From NCBI RefSeq assembly GCF_964204865.1, contig NC_135250.1, positions 8,928,001 to 8,992,000 of the forward strand: a DNA stretch of 64,000 bases. The letters run 5' to 3'. The stretch comes from Styela clava (Eukaryota; Chordata; Ascidiacea; Stolidobranchia; Styelidae). Made by a program: the position numbers and the translations under genes. Below the pieces are notes generated by a model that was given only the letters and a program-made list of their open reading frames with translations, was not told the origin of the DNA and ran no database searches. Below are positions 11,504 to 26,384 of this stretch, one piece after another. Every line of letters starts with the position of its first letter. Within the stretch, counting starts at the first letter, position 1.

Positions 11504-14500
11504 ATGGGGATAGCGTGCTGTAAATGCACAGATGGAGATAATGATGAAACGATTAACAAAAAGAGAAAAATGACGAAAACGCAAAGGCGGCGTTGGTTAA
11601 GGCGGAGAAAAACAGATGGAGAGATATTTCAATCGACTGAACCAACGAGGGAATCGCTAGATGCAGAGAAGCGGGAAACAGGTCAAATCGCTTTTAAAAA
11701 GCAGCAGCTTTCGTTGTGAGTAACAATATTAATTTAATTCGAATAAGTGAATACTTTTTTTTATAGTTAAACTCAGAATTAAAACGGTTGTTAATATAAC
11801 AAACATATTTTTTGATGAAATAATTTTGTCGTTGATAACACCGCCCACTTTTATCAATCTTGTCCTGCTAGGAATCTTGAAGTGAAGTAGTACTTTTCAA
11901 TGATACATCCGAAATTAGGATATATGGGTTACCAGCATATTGACATAGAGGTACTCCCGAAGTATAGTAACCAAGATGGCGGACACCGGAACGTGGTATG
12001 TGTACGAGGTTAGGGTTATGCCATAATTTAATTCCAATTTTCCGTATTTTAGTTCTATTATGAGTTTGCGGTCTAGCCAAATGACTCCCGTAATATTTGT
12101 ACCTGAAATTATGGCTCAACCCTGACCTGCTACACATACTACGTTCCGGTATTCGCCATCTTGGTTCACATACTTCGGGAGTACCGACATGAAAATCTCT
12201 CGAAACGCTTTTTCCCAATAACACTAATCGACCAGAAAGTGGTATTTTTGCACGCGCAACATTTAATGATCTGTTATCCAATATATGAAATCAAATATAA
12301 GTCAATGTGGAAATAATTGTATTTATTTATCTTCTCCCATTTTCCTTATGTTCCGCATGACATTTCCAATATTCCGGCACACAGTCCCACCATATAAAGA
12401 TTAACTTTACTCGAAAAAAAAAAATTTATTGTCCGTGGACAAATAACTTTATGGATCAATTGACATACATTAAATGGAATGAACATTGGCAACGATGGCT
12501 GCAAAAAGATGATGAATCTTGTAATTACATCAACAATTATATTGAAAAGAAAAAGTGTAAAGATTTTTCCATCGTCAGGAACTGCGTTTCATTCATAACG
12601 AACAAAACCCAACCACAATCTAATGAAATCACACATCATAAACAATTCATAACATTGGGAGATGGAAGCTGACTGCGAGTAATATATTCTCTTTAGCCGA
12701 TTTTTCATTGATTTTATTCTATTAGTATCAGTTCGATTTGAATATTTTTGTCTTTTACCGTTTGTTCAGAAGACGCTGTTTCTGATTTGTCATTTAATTT
12801 GAGTTGGTTTAGAGAACCAGGCTGAATTTGCTTTATAGAAAAATTGAATTTTCCTATTTTAGCTGGCTTGTAACATTGCATTTATTCAGTGAATTTCATT
12901 CCTACTATCAATTGCATACATTCAAATATATTTCTAAAAAAAAAACAGTTTGCTAAAAAAAGGTAATATAATATTTCATCATCAACTAGTAGTCCAAGGC
13001 ATTTTCAACTCATTCGCGTAACGTGGATGGCTTTAAATAATATGCATATTCACAAATTGTTATTGGCATATGCATTTTTAGAAATGGAACTTTTGGGAGG
13101 AGAAATACCCTGAAGCCTTTGCGAATATACCTGGGGAATCGTTTACATGAGTAAGTTTTTACCTGTTTTATTAATTTGCCGTTGCCACGATTCACTTTTC
13201 CACAAAACGCTATTTTTACAGAACTCAGAGAGTTTGGGAGACAAAGCTGCTTTGGGCATCGGATTTGAGATCCAATTACACTGCGCTACTTCTACGAGGA
13301 CTAGTTCTTTCTTCCAGGAGGGTAATGTGTCCATTTACTCTTTCGAAATATTCAGAGTATTCACACGTTTAGACGGTTCATATTATATGTAATCTGCTGA
13401 TACAAATTGAAACTCATCATGTTAAGCTAAGATGCATGTCAAGGCATCAAATTGAGTATCTTTTCGTATAAATTAATCCTTATTCCGTATATCGACAGAC
13501 ACGTCATGTTACAAGAGTAAATGGGCTAATGTCATCAGTCAACGTTGTCAATACCACTAATAAAAAATGCATCGAATCATTTTCCACAAAAGTCTCGAAA
13601 TTTCAATCAACAGTAAGTATATTGGTTTCTGAAAACAAAAATTTGTGTCCCTATTAGTAGTATTCCATGTAGTTGTTGATATTTTATTATATTTTCAGAA
13701 ATGTAATCCGATGCAACAATTTGATCCACTGAGGTAAGCGCTTTATATTCAAAATATTTTTTATCAATAGACAAACTTTGAAATTCATACCTGAGCAATT
13801 TATACAATCAACCATAAAAAATATTCTGTTATATATATCTAGAAATGGGAATTTCACAGGAGTGATCTCCATGAGGAAGACACTCAGGAACTATTTGAAA
13901 CAGTAAGTTTATGAATTATATTATCAACTTGGCATTGTTGTTGCAATTTATACTTTAAAACGAGATTGATTTTTCGCAGAACTCGAATGACGTGGGAACA
14001 AAGTTCCTTGTTATGGGCTTCCAGCGTCAAAGTAAACCCAGGTCGTTGTATGAAGATTGTTCAAAGTATTGTTCGTTTTACTTTTGAGGTAACTTTTAAC
14101 ACGCGTATTTTATAATCAAGAATATGTTTATTTCAGCCTGCTTATAAAGTGCGGAATAGGTCGCTATAAATATGTATATTGATCTTTTAACTGGCTCGTG
14201 TCCACAGCACACAACACATAGGTGAAGAGTTTTTAGTTCTCGGAAAGTTAATTTAACGTTTGCCTTTCAAAAAAATCGAATAGGTGTGCGAAGCATTTTC
14301 TACCAAACAGTATCCATCTTCACCTATCAAAAAATATTTGCACCAGCATTTTTATTTAAACAGGCATCTCCGATGTCTCTTAAAGCAGGAAAACTGATTT
14401 CGGCCATTCCTATTGGTCATATGAGGTCGGCCAAGTTGGCAAATGACGAATCAAAAGTAAGTTCAGTAACTAAAAATGAATATATATAGTATTAACTGAC

Positions 14501-17105
14501 TGTAATTAAGATAAAACACTTCCAGATAGGAGAAATGCAAATTAACATAAAGTTCAGACATGGTTTCTTTATTTTTGTATTTGGTTAATTGGTATAACGC
14601 GTATCCAAACCCCTTTTTTGTACCTTCATCTTAGTGAGTCCCCATGCTAAGCGTGCACGTATATAAACTACCGCTAAGACTAACTTTTTGAATGCTTATT
14701 TTTTTAAATATTCAGCCGAAAAAAGAAATTGTTTCATCTAGCGATTTGACAGCTCTTAAAACATTGGGTTGCAAAAGAGATGAAACGTTAGTTCAGTCAA
14801 GGGTAGGTTGATTTTATTTTTCGTAATTCGCAAATTTCTGTGTCAACTAAAAACTATATCTTTTTTGTTTTCTGTATTTTAAGAATTATCAGGAGAACAG
14901 ATTCCATCAAACTATGTATGTATCTTTTTTCATTTGAATAAAATATATATGTTAAAAATCCAATATATTATTCACGTTTCTGTTTTATTTCAGGGAAATT
15001 GCAAAACTTAAACAACAGAACGAGAGAACGAAAATAAAAATCAAACGACAGATTCAGGTGATATATCGACGATCATGGCTGACAAATATTTTACTCGAAA
15101 ATAAAAACGATTAGAAAGTTCATATACAAATATTCAAAGTATAATTAATTAATTAAGCGCAAACAATAAACCAATTGTTCATATCAAAACAAAAACTGAT
15201 CAAAATGTGATCGACTTTTAGGAACGACATGAAATGGCGCAGGACAGAAGCCATCGATTCACTAATCCGAAGGTCAGTTATATTTATTCTAACACACATA
15301 CTCTAATCATTCATCAATTTTAGCTGCTTTTTACTATGCTCTGCACTGCTTATTTACTATGCTCTAATATTGTAATAGACACTCATGGATTTCATTTTTA
15401 GACACCGTGTTTTGTTAACTGCGAGGTTAATAAATCGGCGATTCATAGCAGTCCTACAAATGTGAGATCTGCTTCAAACGAAGTTAAACGTGAATCAAAA
15501 GTAAGTATATTCATCGGATGTATTGTGATAAAAAAAAATTACATTTTATTTCTTTAATATTCAACAATAATTAATGAGTAAAATTTGAGCGAAAAAGGGG
15601 ATTTTTATGATAATTCCCATTTTTAATCCGTTTCATTTCTTATTTCAAGTGCTTTCCTGGAGAAAACGACGTCCGGCCACGTCTGTGAGTATAATATCTA
15701 TTTTTTCATTTATTAATATGATTGAAATTTTGGGTAACGAATTTAAAGTACTTCTCTTTTTTAAGTGGATTTGTAAGATTCAAGGAAAAGAATAAAAAAA
15801 GGATGGAGACAATCAGGAGGCGGAGAGAGGTAAAGTAATAACAGAAACATTAAAGAAAATTATTTCAAAATTTGAAAAAAAATATTCGAAAAGTTTTTAC
15901 AAGCTGATATAGAAAATTGCATGTTTTCACTGGAGTGGGAGCAGGATTTGCATTTTCTAAATTCCCCAGAGTCGAAGTTTTTGTTACAAAAATTCGATTA
16001 TTCCGGATTTCATAGCTGGAGTGGGAGTCGGTCCTGAAATATGGTCCGAGTCCGGATGCGTCAGGCGGAGTCGATTTGAATTCTCTCCGGCTCTAAATCC
16101 CTGTAAAAGTAAAAAATGATTTCCATCCTTTTAGGAACTCGAAGAAAGAGTTCGGCAGATGGATGAAGACCTCAGAATATCCAAAATGAAGGTCTGGTAT
16201 TTATTTATTTATACTAGATTTTTTTACTTTTTCTCCATTTCAACTTTAAACTTTGGATCAATATTTCTATCTTAAGTTTGTATGAAAAATGTCTTATTCT
16301 ATTTTTGAGTTTAGTGTTTTGATAACTTTTTTGACCAAACTTCATTATGGTTTTATTATTGCCATCTAAGCACCTTTTCGAACAGATTTGAAGAATATTA
16401 TTTGGTAAAGCAATCACTCGCACATTTCATGTTTGACACAGTTAGAATCACGAATATTCTAAAATCTATTCCGCTTATTTTTTTTTTTAGCTTGAACGAT
16501 CTAATTCAGAGAATACTGTAAAACATCATCAAACCGAAGTTGGTAAGTATCATAATCCATTTCGCTATGTTAAAATATCAACCCAATTTCATCTGAATAT
16601 GACGACATTTGTGGTATTTAGATTTATTAGTTTGCCGCAAAATAGAAAGTGTATTTGTGAGATTTGGTTGGGTCATAGCCCAAGTTCGTGAGACAAAATA
16701 AGATATAACTGCTAAGATTAAGATTATAATAATTGCTGAGTCAAGTAATTAGAATGTAATAAAAATATGAAGATGGAAGGATTTAGTCTGTCTAATTTTG
16801 GTTATGCGCATACGAAGTAGACAAGGAGAAAGGATCTGCAGTTTAACATAATATCCTAGTACCCAACGTAGTTCAAACTGATGGTTACAAATTAGTATCG
16901 TGGAAATTCCATTACGAAGTCGATAGGTGCTTTTCTAGAATATTAAAACATATTTAAAAAGATAAAATCATCATTCGACTCGCATGGGATACAATATTTT
17001 ATAAAATACTACAAAAATGTAAAAGATCAATATCCCTATCTCATATTTACAGGTGACAGCAGAAACAGGGAATGCCGAAACTCCCAGCAATGTTTTCCGC
17101 CATAA
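11504..17105 (+). CDS. Unrecognised 18-exon acylated coiled-coil protein, copy 2 (intact)
   Basis: Coding exons: 11504-11715, 13082-13150, 13222-13321, 13499-13612, 13699-13733, 13843-13902, 13980-14088, 14364-14456, 14716-14802, 14884-14915, 14994-15057, 15222-15272, 15402-15500, 15650-15684, 15766-15829, 16135-16191, 16491-16542, 17053-17105. Exon lengths and phases equal those of copy 1 and the frame is open throughout. Differences from copy 1 are substitutions, for example Q93 to H at the end of exon 2, N166 to K at the start of exon 5, A to T before WEQ in exon 7, and G to E in exon 17. The N-terminal acylation signal, the exon-pair duplication and the coiled-coil segments are retained. 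Confidence 0.8.
11950..12185. mobile_element. Short inverted-repeat element in intron 1 (copy 2)
   Basis: Same foldback element as in copy 1, with the same termini and flanking GACAT. It sits at the orthologous site, so the insertion predates duplication of these copies. Confidence 0.65.
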
Positions 17106-17806
17106 CCACTGGGTCACCAATCCACATACATTTGCATATTTGTGTGTCTTGATTTTTTTATATGCACTTATTTCTCTGTATTTTAGCATAAATATATATA
17201 TAAACATAATTATCGGATTTGATATCCTTTATTTGGGTGAATTTTTGTAAATGTAATAGTTGAATCAGTGTTTTCAGCTGGGTTGCTCGACCTAAAAGGG
17301 AAATTGACTTTTGAACTATCGGAAAGAACTTGACTACTTTCCTCCTTGACTTCTTCTCTTTTTTCGCCAAAATGATTTTTTCTGTCTTATTCCACATATT
17401 CACACCTTAATTTTTTTGGGGGGCCTCGCCGATTGACCTTATTTATTATATTTTTTACTTTAACTTCTCAATGCTTAATTTTTTCATTCCTTTTTTATTC
17501 GTAGTGCACACGCATAAACTTTATTTTATCTCTACAACTTTCCTTGTCTGTTTTTCTAGATTACTTTCCTCTTTGGCCAGAATAATTTTTTTTTTCATCT
17601 ATACTTATTTCAACATTTCCAATCTTAATTTTCTTTGGGGCCTCATTAAACTTTTTTCTCTGCAACTTTGCTTGTCTGTTTTCCTAGACTACTTTCCTCC
17701 GTGACTTCTTTTCTCTTTGGCAAGAATGATTTTCTTTTATCTGTACTTATTTCACAACATTTCCAATATTAATTTTCTCTGGGGCCTCGCTTTATTATTT
17801 TTTCCG

Positions 17807-17989
17807 ATGAGATCTGCAACTTATTTGAGTATGTCACAGAAAACTGAAAGTTTCAAAGTGGAATCTATGAACGCAGTTGCTGTCACGGACATAGAATGTG
17901 AAACAGTATCAACAATCCATACAAACATTCCAAACGAGACACATAAACTGTCAAATCAGTCTAAACGTATGAGCTGCCATTCGAAATAG
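17807..17989 (+). pseudogene. Possible extra coding exon, copy 2 (early stop)
   Basis: Same frame as in copy 3, but TAT has become TAG after HSK, leaving 60 codons. Copy 4 has the identical stop, in line with their shared recent ancestry. Confidence 0.25.
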
Positions 17990-18709
17990 GAACATTTATG
18001 CAGAAAAGAACATGATACGGAGGAATACAACTCACTTGAATCAATTAATGTTGAATACAAAACATTTGATAACTTTGGGATTTCGTTGGAGCAGGTACCA
18101 CACAACTTTGTCTGCTAACTGTCATTCTGCTTCATTCCATTAAATATTATGATATCCTATAAAAAGATTGAAAAAAAAGCTGATCTCTCAACTCTAGCGG
18201 ATCACGCGACACAATCATAAGAGTCCGAGACCCTTACATTGTATATATACTATGGACGTTGTGTAAAAACGCGTTGCGTTATTGTAAACTCAAAATTTTC
18301 GGAAACTTGATATATCTTCTGTTTCTAGTTTATTCAATAAATTTAACACGGCCTTCGGAATGTGTTCATTAAAACATTTTCAAATATTTTATCTGGTCTT
18401 CTCAAAATAGTTTAGCAAAAATTCTATTCTACAGACATTTAGAAATATTTGAATGTATATTTTGAAATTATTGTGGTGGTTATTGCTCTACTAGAGGTGC
18501 GGTTGACGTGTTGTGGAGTAGCGATTCTTGAAATGGGTGAAGCAGATATGAAAAAGCGAAAAAAACTCGGATGGGGAGATTCATTCAAGCACATTTCAAA
18601 AGATTAAAAATATGAAAACTTGTTTTGGGTATGTGCCAGTTGTAAAACGCCCTCAGAAATAGAAGCTCAAAGTTAGGCTGTTAGTGAGAAGTCAATTAAG
18701 CTATAGTAT

Positions 18710-19716
18710 AGGGCCGGCCTGCCCAACCCTTTTAGTGTCGCGGGCCACTTTCACATAAAGAATTCATTGCGGGCCACAATCGTTTTTACCAAACTTAAAT
18801 ACCAGCCAAGTTCTGTTTTACGTCGTTTTGTAAAATTCGAATGACCAATACAAGTACCTAACAAAGCAACGTTTTTAGGATTTCCGAACGAATATATTGA
18901 ATATGTAGGAATGACATCAAGTCAATATTATCACAATTTCAAACGGATTCGCAGTAACTAAATTTCAGAATTTTTATTTAACGCAAAATGAGCATGACCA
19001 CAATAGAAAAATACAAACAGAAGAAAAAAAAACGAATGCCGGACCCAGTAGCAAATATATTGTTCACTTTTTTTACGGCGGCGATAAGGAATATCAAAAT
19101 CGACACGAATAATATGTAATAAGAATGAAATTAATTTCGACAATAGCTTTCGAGTTTGTCAAACAAAACGCGCAGTTCCGCAAGATATGAAAAACCTAAA
19201 CAACAAAGTCCACCAGATCGCAAGACGTGATATCTGTGTGATATGGAGAACCGACAGTTGGATAAAGATGGCCGGAATGAACACAGCAAAATCACGAAAC
19301 ATACCTTACTAGCCTATAGAAAATATCTGTATCTGAAATCCCAATTGTCATTCACGGCTCGTTGGAAAGTGGTGGTTGAATACATTCAATACAACACACT
19401 GGAATAGGCAAATCGTTCGTATCACTAATTGAAACGATGTCTCGAAAATTGTGATTTCAAAGCTGACTATGATAAAAAGGAAGTCCAGATATCTCTCCCC
19501 GACAATCACGTCCGCAAAGAGACTTGAAAAGTGGCATTTCTCGACCGTTTAAACAAGGAATAATGTTTTTATGGCATGTGTCAATATTTTCTTAGGTTTG
19601 TGGGAGACATCGAGATAAGTTTAGCATACCAAATTCTGGAAAATGCCGCGCGGGCCACTCGGAACCCTTCAGTGGGCCAGATGTGGCCCCGCGGGCCAGG
19701 TGTTGGACGACCCTTG
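18710..19716. mobile_element. hAT-type nonautonomous element, copy 2
   Basis: Same element, site and flanking 8-mers as in copy 1; it was carried along by the tandem duplication. Confidence 0.7.
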
Positions 19717-21061
19717 TATAGCGTCTCCGCCACGGGCTTAGTCGAAAAAACGAGTTTTAGAGTCTATTTCGCAACTCAAGACCAAGGGGTTCATACTCGG
19801 GCTGTCAGTACAATGTAAATTCATACTACTTGCTGGCGTTTGCAAATTTGTGTGCGTATAGAAATTTTATACAGAATGACAGGGAGTTTTATATCCTCGA
19901 ATATCTTTCTCGATTAAAGCATTGTTATTTGCAAAATGTAATGATGTGAAAAAAATATTTCCAATCATAGGCAGTTAAACATGGAGATTCCCGAGATATT
20001 TATTGAGATTTCCAGTTTGTTTCGAGTGTTTAAAATCATTACTAAATAATCATACCTCCCGCGGTGTAGATATATTTTATCAACTTTCTCACTTGCCTTT
20101 GCATCTTATTTGATCAACGGAGAATTTTGAAATATCCGAAGCAGCTCACTCGAATTCACTGTGATGATTTTGGGAATATTTGTAAGTAAACGTGGCAACG
20201 CAACTCGTGTACGACCGATTTCTTGGAGAACTATTTTATTCATTGGCGCAACTTAATTGGATGATTCAGGAAGAGCTGTAACCTTGATTTGACCTTCGAA
20301 TACTTATAATACACAAATAGTGGCATAAAATTCTCTACTCCGAATTATTTACTGACAACGTTTTAAAAAACATCAGTAAATAAATAAATAATAAATAAAT
20401 AACACCCGCATGTTAAAACAACGTTGTATCTATGCATTCTAAGATGTAACTGTTTGAATTACTAGAGATATTTATTAAGGGTCCGTTTAATGAATGTTTC
20501 GAATAAATCTTTCCGAATGAATTCATTTACTCATGACAATATTTCTGTTTGGATCACTGACCATGACCTTTTGTAACATGGCAACTACCGATTACATAAC
20601 AATGGTTCAACAATGCCCTTGGCAACCTTGGTATCCATGAGAACCAGAGACAACCAATCATGTACCTCTGTACTTTTGCAATTAGTCTTGTAGTCTGTTC
20701 TGCCGAGTCTTTACTCGTTCGGTCGAGGGGGTTTAAGTTTCAATCGTAAGATGTTTTCGATAGATGTTTCTGCGTGGCTTGTTATGCTAAGCCATTTCCT
20801 GGTGAGAAATGATAATAATGTTGGGCTATATGTGCCAATGCAATATTACTTCATGGTAACGTTATATTTAATGACTCAATCTGACGGATCGAATACCGGT
20901 GCAAAATCGAACACCTATTGTCTAATCCGATTTTAATTTTCCGAATTCTGTCCAAATCCAAGTTTTTATAGTAATCAGACTTAATCAATATGTTATATTT
21001 TATAGCCTTGGAATAATACAATCAATTACGTTACATCCCATTCTTGCTAGCCAATTTCAAT

Positions 21062-24000
21062 ATGGGGATAGCGTGCTGTAAATGCACAGATGGAGATAAT
21101 GATGAAACGATTAACAAAAAGAGAAAAATGACGAAAACGCAAAGGCGGCGTTGGTTAAGGCGTAGAAAAACAGATGGAGAGATATTTCAATCGACTGAAC
21201 CAACGAGGGAATCGCTAGATTCAGAGAAGCGGGAAACAGGTCAAATCGCTTTTAAAAAGCAGCAGCTTTCGTTGTGAGTAACAATATTAATTTAATTAAT
21301 ATTGTAATAAGTGAATACTTTTTTTTATAGTTAAACTCAGAATTAAAACGGTTGTTAATATAACAAACATATTTTTTGATGAAATAATTTTGTCGTTGAT
21401 AACACCGCCCACTTTTATCAATTTTGTCCTGCTAGGAATCTTGAAGTGAAGTAGTACTTTTCAATGATACATCCGAAATTAGGATATATATCGATTAGGA
21501 TAAAATCTCTCGAAACGCTTTTTCCCAATAACACTAATCGACCAGAAAGTGGTATTTTTGCACGCGCAACATTTAATGATCTGTTATCCAATATATGAAA
21601 TCAAATATAAGTCAATGTGAAAATAATTGTATTTATTTATCTTCTCCCATTTTCCTTATGTTCCGCATGACATTACCAATATTCCGGCACACAGTCCCAT
21701 CATATTAAGATTAACTTTACTCGGAAAAAAAATATTATTGTCTGTGGACGAAGAACTTTATGAATCAATTGACATGCATTAAATGGAATGAACATTGGTA
21801 ACGATGGCTGCAAAAAGATGATGAATCTTGTATTAACAACAACAAATAAATTGAAAAGAAAAAGTGTGAAGATTTTTCTGTGGTCAGGAACTGCGTTTCG
21901 TTCATAACGAACAAAACCCAACCACAATGTAATGATATCACACATCATAAACAATTCATAACATTAAGAGATAGAAGCTGACTGCGAGTAACATATTCAT
22001 CTTTAGCCGATTTTTCATTTATTTTATTCTATTAGTATCAGTTCGATTTGAATATTTTTGTCTTTTACCATTTCTTCAGAAGACGCTGTTTCTGATTTGT
22101 CATTCAATTTAAGTTGGTTTATACTTCAGTCTGAATTTGCTTTACAGAAAAATTGAAATTTTCCTATTTTAGCGGGCTTGTAAAATGGCATTTCTTTAGT
22201 GAATTTCATTCCTACTATCAATTGCATACATTTAAAAATATTTAAAAAAAAAACAGTTTGCTAAAAAAAGGTAATATAATATTTCATCATCAACTAGTAG
22301 CCGAAGGCATTTTCAACTCATTCGCGTAACGTGGATGGCTTTAAATAGTATGCATATTTACAAATTGTAATTGGCATATGCATTTTTAGAAATGGAACTT
22401 TTGGGAGGAGAAATCCCCCGAAGCCTTTGCGAATATACCTGGGGAATCGTTTACAAGAGTAAGTTTTTACCCGTTTTATTAATTTGCCGTTGCCACGATT
22501 CACTTTTCCACAAAACGCTATTTTTACAGAACTCAGAGAGTTTGGGAGACAAAGCTGCTTTGGGCATCGGATTTGAGATTCAATTACACTGCGCTACTTT
22601 TACGAGGACTAGTTCTTTCTTCCAGGAGGGTAATGTGTCCATTTACTCTTTCGAAATATTCAGAGTATTCACACGTTTAGACGGTTCATATTATATGTAA
22701 TCTGCTGATACAAATTGAAACTCATCATGTTAAGACAAGATGCATGTCAAGGCATCAAATTGAGTATCTTTTCGTATAAATTAATCCTTATTTGGTATAT
22801 CGACAGACACGTCATGTTACAAGAGTAAATGGGCTAATGTCATCAGTCAACGTTGTCAATACCACTAATAAAAAATGCATCGAATCATTTTCCACAAGAG
22901 TCTCGAAATTTCAATCAACAGTAAGTATATTGGTTTCTGAAAACAAAAATTTGTGTCACTATTAGTAGTATTCCATGTAGTTGGTAATATTTTATTATAT
23001 TTTCAGAATTGCAATCCGATGCAACAATTTGATCCACTGAGGTAAGCGCTTTATATTCAAAATATTTTTTATCAATAGACAAACTTTGAAATTCATACCT
23101 GAGCAATTTATACAATCAACCATAAAAAATATTCTGTTATATATATCTAGAAATGGGAATTTCACAGGAGTGATCTCCACGAGGAAGACACTCAGGAACT
23201 ATTTGAAACAGTAAGTTTATGAATTATATTATCAACTTGGCATTGTTGTTGCAATTTATACTTTAAAACGAGATTGATTTTTCGCAGAACTCGAATGACG
23301 TGGGAACAAAGTTCCTCGTTATGGGCTTCCAGCGTCAAAGTAAACCCAGGTCGTTGTATGAAGATTGTTCAAAGTATTGTTCGTTTTACTTTTGAGGTAA
23401 CTTTTAACAGACGTATTTTATAATCAAGAATATGTTTGTTTCAGCCTGCTTATAAAGTGCGGAATAGGTCGCTATAAATATGTATATTGATCTTTTAACT
23501 GGCTCGTGTCCACAGCACACAACACATAGGTGAAGAGTTTTTAGTTCTCGGAAAGTTAATTTAACGTTTGCCTTTCAAAAAAATCGAATAGGTGTGCGAA
23601 GCATTTTCTACCAAATGGTATCCATCTTCACCTATCAAAAAATATTTGCACCAGCATTTTTATTTAAACAGGCATCTCCGATGTCTCTTAAAGCAGGAAA
23701 ACTGATTTCGGCCATTCCTATTGGCCATATGAGGTCGGCCAAATTGGCAAATGACGAATCAAAAGTAAGTTCGGTAACTAAAAATAAATATAGTATTGAC
23801 TGACAGTAATTAAGATAAAACACTTCCAGATAGGCGAAATGCAAATTAACATAAAGTTCAAACATGGTTTCTTTATTTTTGTATTTGGTTAATTGGTATA
23901 ACGCGTATCCAAACCCCTTTTTTGTACCTTCATCTTAGTGAGTCCCCATGCTAAGCGTGCACGTATATAAACTACCGCTAAGACTAACTTTTTGAATGCT

Positions 24001-26384
24001 TATTTTTTAAAATATTCAGCCGAAAAAAGAAATTGTTTCATCTAGCAATTTGACAGATCTCAAAACATTGGGTTGCAAAAGAGATGAAACGTTAGTTCAG
24101 TCAAGGGTAGGTTGATTTTATTATTCGTAATTCGCAAATTTCTGTGTCAACTAAAAACTATATATTTTTTTGTTTTCTGTATTTTAAGAATTATCAGGAG
24201 AACAGATTCCATCAAACTATGTATGTATCTTTTTTCATTTGAATAAAATATATATGTTAAAAATCCAATATATTATTCACGTTTCTGTTTTATTTCAGGG
24301 AAATTGCAAAACTTAAACAACAGAACGAGAGAACGAAAATAAAAATCAAACGACAGATTCAGGTGATATATCGACGATCATGGCTGACAAATATTTTACT
24401 CGAAAATAAAAACGATCAGAAAGTTCATATACAAATATTCAAAGTATAATTAATTAATTAAGCGCAAACAATAAACCAATTGTTCATATCAAAACAAAAA
24501 CTGATCAAAATGTGATCGACTTTTAGGAACGACATGAAATGGCGCAGGACAGAAGCCATCGATTCACTAATCCGAAGGTCAGTTATATTTATTCTAACAC
24601 ACATACCGGTACTCTAATCATTCATCAATTTTGGCTGCTTTTTACTATGCTCTGCACTGCTTATTTACTATGCTCTAATATTGTAATAGACACTCATGGA
24701 TTTCATTTTTAGACACCGTGTTTTGTTAACTGCGAGGTTAATAAATCGGCGATTCATAGCAGTCCTACAAATGTGAGATCTGCTTCAAACGAAGTTAAAC
24801 GTGAATCAAAAGTAAGTATATTCATCGGATGTATTGTGATAAAAAAAAATTACATTTTATTTCTTTAATATTCAACAATAATTAATGAGTAAAATTTGAG
24901 CGAAAAAGGGGATTTTTATGATAATTCCTATTTTTAATCCGTTTCATTTCTTATTTCAAGTGCTTTCCTGGAGAAAACGACGTCCGGCCACGTCTGTGAG
25001 TATAATATCTATTTTTTCATTTATTAATATGATTGAAATTTTGGGTAACGAATTTAAAGTACTTCTCTTTTTTAAGTGGATTTGTAAGATTCAAGGAAAA
25101 GAATAAAAAAAGGATGGAGACAATCAGGAGGCGGAGAGAGGTAAAGTAATAACAGAAACATTAAAGAAAATTATTTCAAAATTTGAAAAAAAATATTCGA
25201 AAAGTTTTTACAAGCTGATATAGAAAATTGCATGTTTTCACTGGAGTGGGAGCAGGATTTGCATTTTCTAAATTCCCCAGAGTCGAAGTTTTTGTTACAA
25301 AAATTCGATTATTCCGGATTTCATAGCTGGAGTGGGAGTCGGTCCTGAGTCGATTTGAATTCTCTCCGGCTCTAAATCCCTGTAAAAGTAAAAAATGATT
25401 TCCATCCTTTTAGGAACTCGAAGAAAGAGTTCGGCAGATGGATGAAGACCTCAGAATATCCAAAATGAAGGTCTGGTATTTATTTATTTATACTAGATTT
25501 TTTTACTTTTTCTCCATTTCAACTTTAAACTTTGGATCAATATTTCTATCTTAAGTTTGTATGAAAAATGTCTTATTCTATTTTTGAGTTTAGTGTTTTG
25601 ATAACTTTTTTGACCAAACTTCATTATGGTTTTATTATTGCCATCTAAGCACCTTTTCGAACAGATTTGAAGAATATTATTTGGTAAAGCAATCACTCGC
25701 ACATTTCATGTTTGACACAGTTAGAATCACGAATATTCTAAAATCTATTCCGCTTATTTTTTTTTTTAGCTTGAACGATCTAATTCAGGGAATACTGTAA
25801 AACATCATCAAACCGAAGTTGGTAAGTATCATAATCCATTTCGCTATGTTAAAATATCAACTCAATTTCATCTGAATATGACGACATTTGTGTTATTTAG
25901 ATTTATTAGTTTGCCGCAAAATAGAAAGTGTATTTGTGAGATTTGGTTGGGTCATAGCCCAAGTTCGTGAGACAAAATAAGATATAACTGCTAAGATTAA
26001 GATTATAATAATTGCTGAGTCAAGTAATTAGAATGTAATAAAAATATGAAGATGGAAGGATTTAGTCTGTCTAATTTTGGTTATGCGCATACGAAGTAGA
26101 CAAGGAGAAAGGATCTGCAGTTTAACATAATATCCTAGTACCCAACGTAGTTCAAACTGATGGTTACAAATTAGTATCGTGGAAATTCCATTACGAAGTC
26201 GATAGGTGCTTTCCTAGAATATTAAAACATATTTAAAAAGATAAAATCATCATTCGACTCGCATGGGATACAATATTTTATAAAATACTACAAAAATGTA
26301 AAAGATCAATATCCCTATCTCATATTTACAGGTGACAGCAGAAACAGGGAATGCCGAAACTCCCAGCAATGTTTTCCGCCATAA
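21062..26384 (+). CDS. Unrecognised 18-exon acylated coiled-coil protein, copy 3 (intact)
   Basis: Coding exons: 21062-21273, 22390-22458, 22530-22629, 22807-22920, 23007-23041, 23151-23210, 23288-23396, 23672-23764, 24020-24106, 24189-24220, 24299-24362, 24527-24577, 24713-24811, 24961-24995, 25077-25140, 25414-25470, 25770-25821, 26332-26384. The frame is open over 461 codons. Changes include A to S in exon 1 (LDSEK), NTL to NPP in exon 2 and M to T in exon 6. Intron 1 is short because the inverted-repeat element is absent. Exons 1-5 are almost the same as in copy 5. Confidence 0.8.

Larger units (their letters stand above)
10491..20047 (+). repeat. Tandem repeat unit, copy 2
   Basis: Complete copy of 9,557 bp, head-to-tail with copy 1. 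Its second half (from about 15.6 kb) is nearly identical to the second half of copy 4, whereas its exons 6-7 share variants with copy 3. The 5' flank at 10491-11503 and the spacer at 18150-18709 contain no recognisable gene. Confidence 0.93.
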
